Assembly (NCBI RefSeq): GCF_943193185.1
Contig: NZ_CALPDE010000008.1
Span: 1-64,000 of the forward strand
DNA: 64,000 nucleotides
Reading direction: 5' to 3'
DNA from: Lactococcus ileimucosae
GTDB lineage: Bacteria; Bacillota; Bacilli; Lactobacillales; Streptococcaceae
In this document: piece after piece, positions 62,820-64,000 of the stretch
Numbering within the stretch: the first letter of the stretch is position 1
How the letters are laid out: each line of letters begins with the position of its first letter
Program-made: the position numbers and the translations under genes
The notes under the pieces: model-generated
What the model was told of the DNA's origin: nothing
The model's database searches: none
The model's input: only the letters and a program-made list of their open reading frames with translations

Positions 62820-62854
62820 AAAAAAGCGCTGCTTATTGTTAAGCAGCACTTTTT
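62820..62854. terminator. Bidirectional terminator
   Basis: AAAAAGCGCTGCTT and AAGCAGCACTTTTT pair around ATTGTT, between the convergent GNAT and ald genes. Confidence 0.85.
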
Positions 62855-62855
62855 C

Positions 62856-63977
62856 TTATCCATTAATTACTTCATCACTGTCTGTATAAACCATGTCGTA
62901 TAAATCAGCTACAGGTTTACATGTTAGTTTACCATAAGCTGCATTAAGCCCTTCTTTGAGTCCTGGATTAGCTTTAAGCGCTTCTTTATAACCTTTGTTT
63001 GCTATAGCCAAGCCATTTGTCAGTGTCGCATTGTTTAAGGCTGCTGTTGAAGTGACGGGCACAGCACCAGGCATATTCCCTACACAATAGTGGATAACGC
63101 CTTCTTCTTCAAAGACAGGGTTGTCATGATAAGTCACGTGAGAACTTTGACAAGTTCCACCCTGGTCAATTGCTACGTCAACAATGACCGCTCCTTTTTT
63201 CATCAGTGGCAAATGTTCACGACGAATAAGCTGTGGTGTTGCAGCGCCTGGGATAAGCGCAGCCCCAATCACTAAATCAGCCTTCGAAATCAACTCTTTC
63301 ACTGCATGATCTGTACTGTAAACTGTGTTTACACGTCCCTCATATAGTTTATCCAGTTCTGTCAAAGCATCCAAGTTCACATCAACTGCTGTAACATTAG
63401 CATGCATTCCGACAGCCATAGCGACAGCATTACGTCCCACAACTCCTGCACCACCTAAAACAAGAACATTGGCAGGAAGAACTCCTGTTACACCTCCAAG
63501 CAAAATGCCACGTCCGCCAAAAGGACGTTCTAGATACTTCGCACCTTCTTGAACGGATAAGCGTCCAGCAATTTCGGACATTGGTTTAAGGGCTGGAAGC
63601 GCGCCGTTACGATCACGAATCGTTTCATAGGCAATTGCAACAATTTTCTTATCCAAGACTGCCTTGGTCAAAGCCTTATCTGCTGCAAGATGGAAATAGG
63701 TATAAAATATTTGTCCCTCACGCATCAATGCGTATTCTGGCTCAAGCGGCTCTTTCACCTTAATAATCATGTCCGCAGTTGCATAAATCTCCTCTGCAGT
63801 CGGCAAGATATGACAACCAACTGCTGTGTAGAGTTCATCTGGATATGAAGAGCCCTCACCCGCTCCTTTTTGGATGTAAACATCATGTCCAGCAGCCACA
63901 TAAGCAGCTGCAAACTCTGGTGCCAGTCCCACACGATATTCATGCTTCTTAATTTCTGTTGGAACACCTATTTTCAT
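62856..63977 (-). CDS. ald: Alanine dehydrogenase
   Basis: NAD-dependent interconversion of L-alanine and pyruvate plus ammonia. ATG 63977 gives MKIGVPTEIKKHEYRVGL, the classical start, and follows GGAGG by eight bases. The 373 residues match the usual length. The N-terminal domain has the catalytic Lys/His region (YFHLAADKALTKA) and the Rossmann domain has VLVLGGAGVVGRNAVAMAVG. Monocistronic. It could redirect pyruvate to alanine or assimilate ammonia. Confidence 0.95.
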   Translation of the reverse strand: MKIGVPTEIKKHEYRVGLAPEFAAAYVAAGHDVYIQKGAGEGSSYPDELYTAVGCHILPTAEEIYATADMIIKVKEPLEPEYALMREGQIFYTYFHLAADKALTKAVLDKKIVAIAYETIRDRNGALPALKPMSEIAGRLSVQEGAKYLERPFGGRGILLGGVTGVLPANVLVLGGAGVVGRNAVAMAVGMHANVTAVDVNLDALTELDKLYEGRVNTVYSTDHAVKELISKADLVIGAALIPGAATPQLIRREHLPLMKKGAVIVDVAIDQGGTCQSSHVTYHDNPVFEEEGVIHYCVGNMPGAVPVTSTAALNNATLTNGLAIANKGYKEALKANPGLKEGLNAAYGKLTCKPVADLYDMVYTDSDEVING

Positions 63978-64000
63978 AAATTTATCCTCCATATAGGTAT

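Overview
The window looks like a chromosomal segment of a low-GC Gram-positive coccus of the genus Lactococcus. The X-prolyl dipeptidase PepX starts MKFNHFSIV and resembles the lactococcal enzyme throughout, and it lies near an aquaglyceroporin gene as in L. lactis. A pbp2B / recR / ddl / murF cell-wall group, Met T-box control and strong AAGGAG ribosome binding sites agree. Protein divergence from L. lactis and an alpha-galactosidase suggest another species, possibly near L. garvieae; that is inference. I see no rRNA, tRNA, CRISPR array, transposase or prophage gene.

Layout. 0-1.2 kb: direct repeats and era. 1.3-15.2 kb: an accessory surface-fibre island with two SipW-type signal peptidase / TasA-like fibre operons, a CnaB/LPxVG wall protein, a PepSY protein, a SepM-like protease, a GNAT enzyme, and four short Cys-x6-Cys peptide genes at the two edges. 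15.2-21 kb: alpha-galactosidase, DEAD-box helicase, prfC. 21.2-21.7 kb: a decayed copy of the peptide-gene promoter joined to the end of a membrane-protein gene. 22-28.4 kb: oligopeptide ABC transporter oppABCDF with a CodY-like box. 28.5-38.3 kb: murF, a CstR-like repressor, ddl, recR, an inserted hydrolase/LysR/TDT-transporter module, pbp2B and gpmA. 38.3-46.4 kb: regulators, an organophosphate antiporter, the metQNI operon with a Met T-box, glpF. 46.7-48.7 kb: an orphan TasA-like protein with an unusual attenuator-like leader, lying between glpF and pepX. 49-53.9 kb: pepX, a SHOCT membrane protein, a membrane M28 peptidase. 54-59.4 kb: a 1712-residue VWA/SpaA wall adhesin. 59.5-64 kb: oxidoreductase, gltX, GNAT, alanine dehydrogenase.

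How it may work together (inference). Five proteins (985, 329, 338, 336 and 588 residues) share a SipW-type N-terminus, pattern GT[FL][AT][WY].S..Q.A.N, so the two SipW enzymes with long cytosolic tails are the likely processing peptidases. The two sipW promoters share an extended -10 and an ATGTAA box at the same distance. The four short peptides (27-29 aa; M-x2-A-K at the start, Cys-x6-Cys with Trp before the second Cys) have efficient ribosome binding sites and a shared promoter core with exact 17-bp spacing. They are the best candidate here for something undescribed: a small cyclic or disulfide peptide, possibly a signal or bacteriocin, linked to a TasA-like fibre locus. The SepM-family protease inside the island is a possible processing partner. 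None of this is proven by sequence alone.
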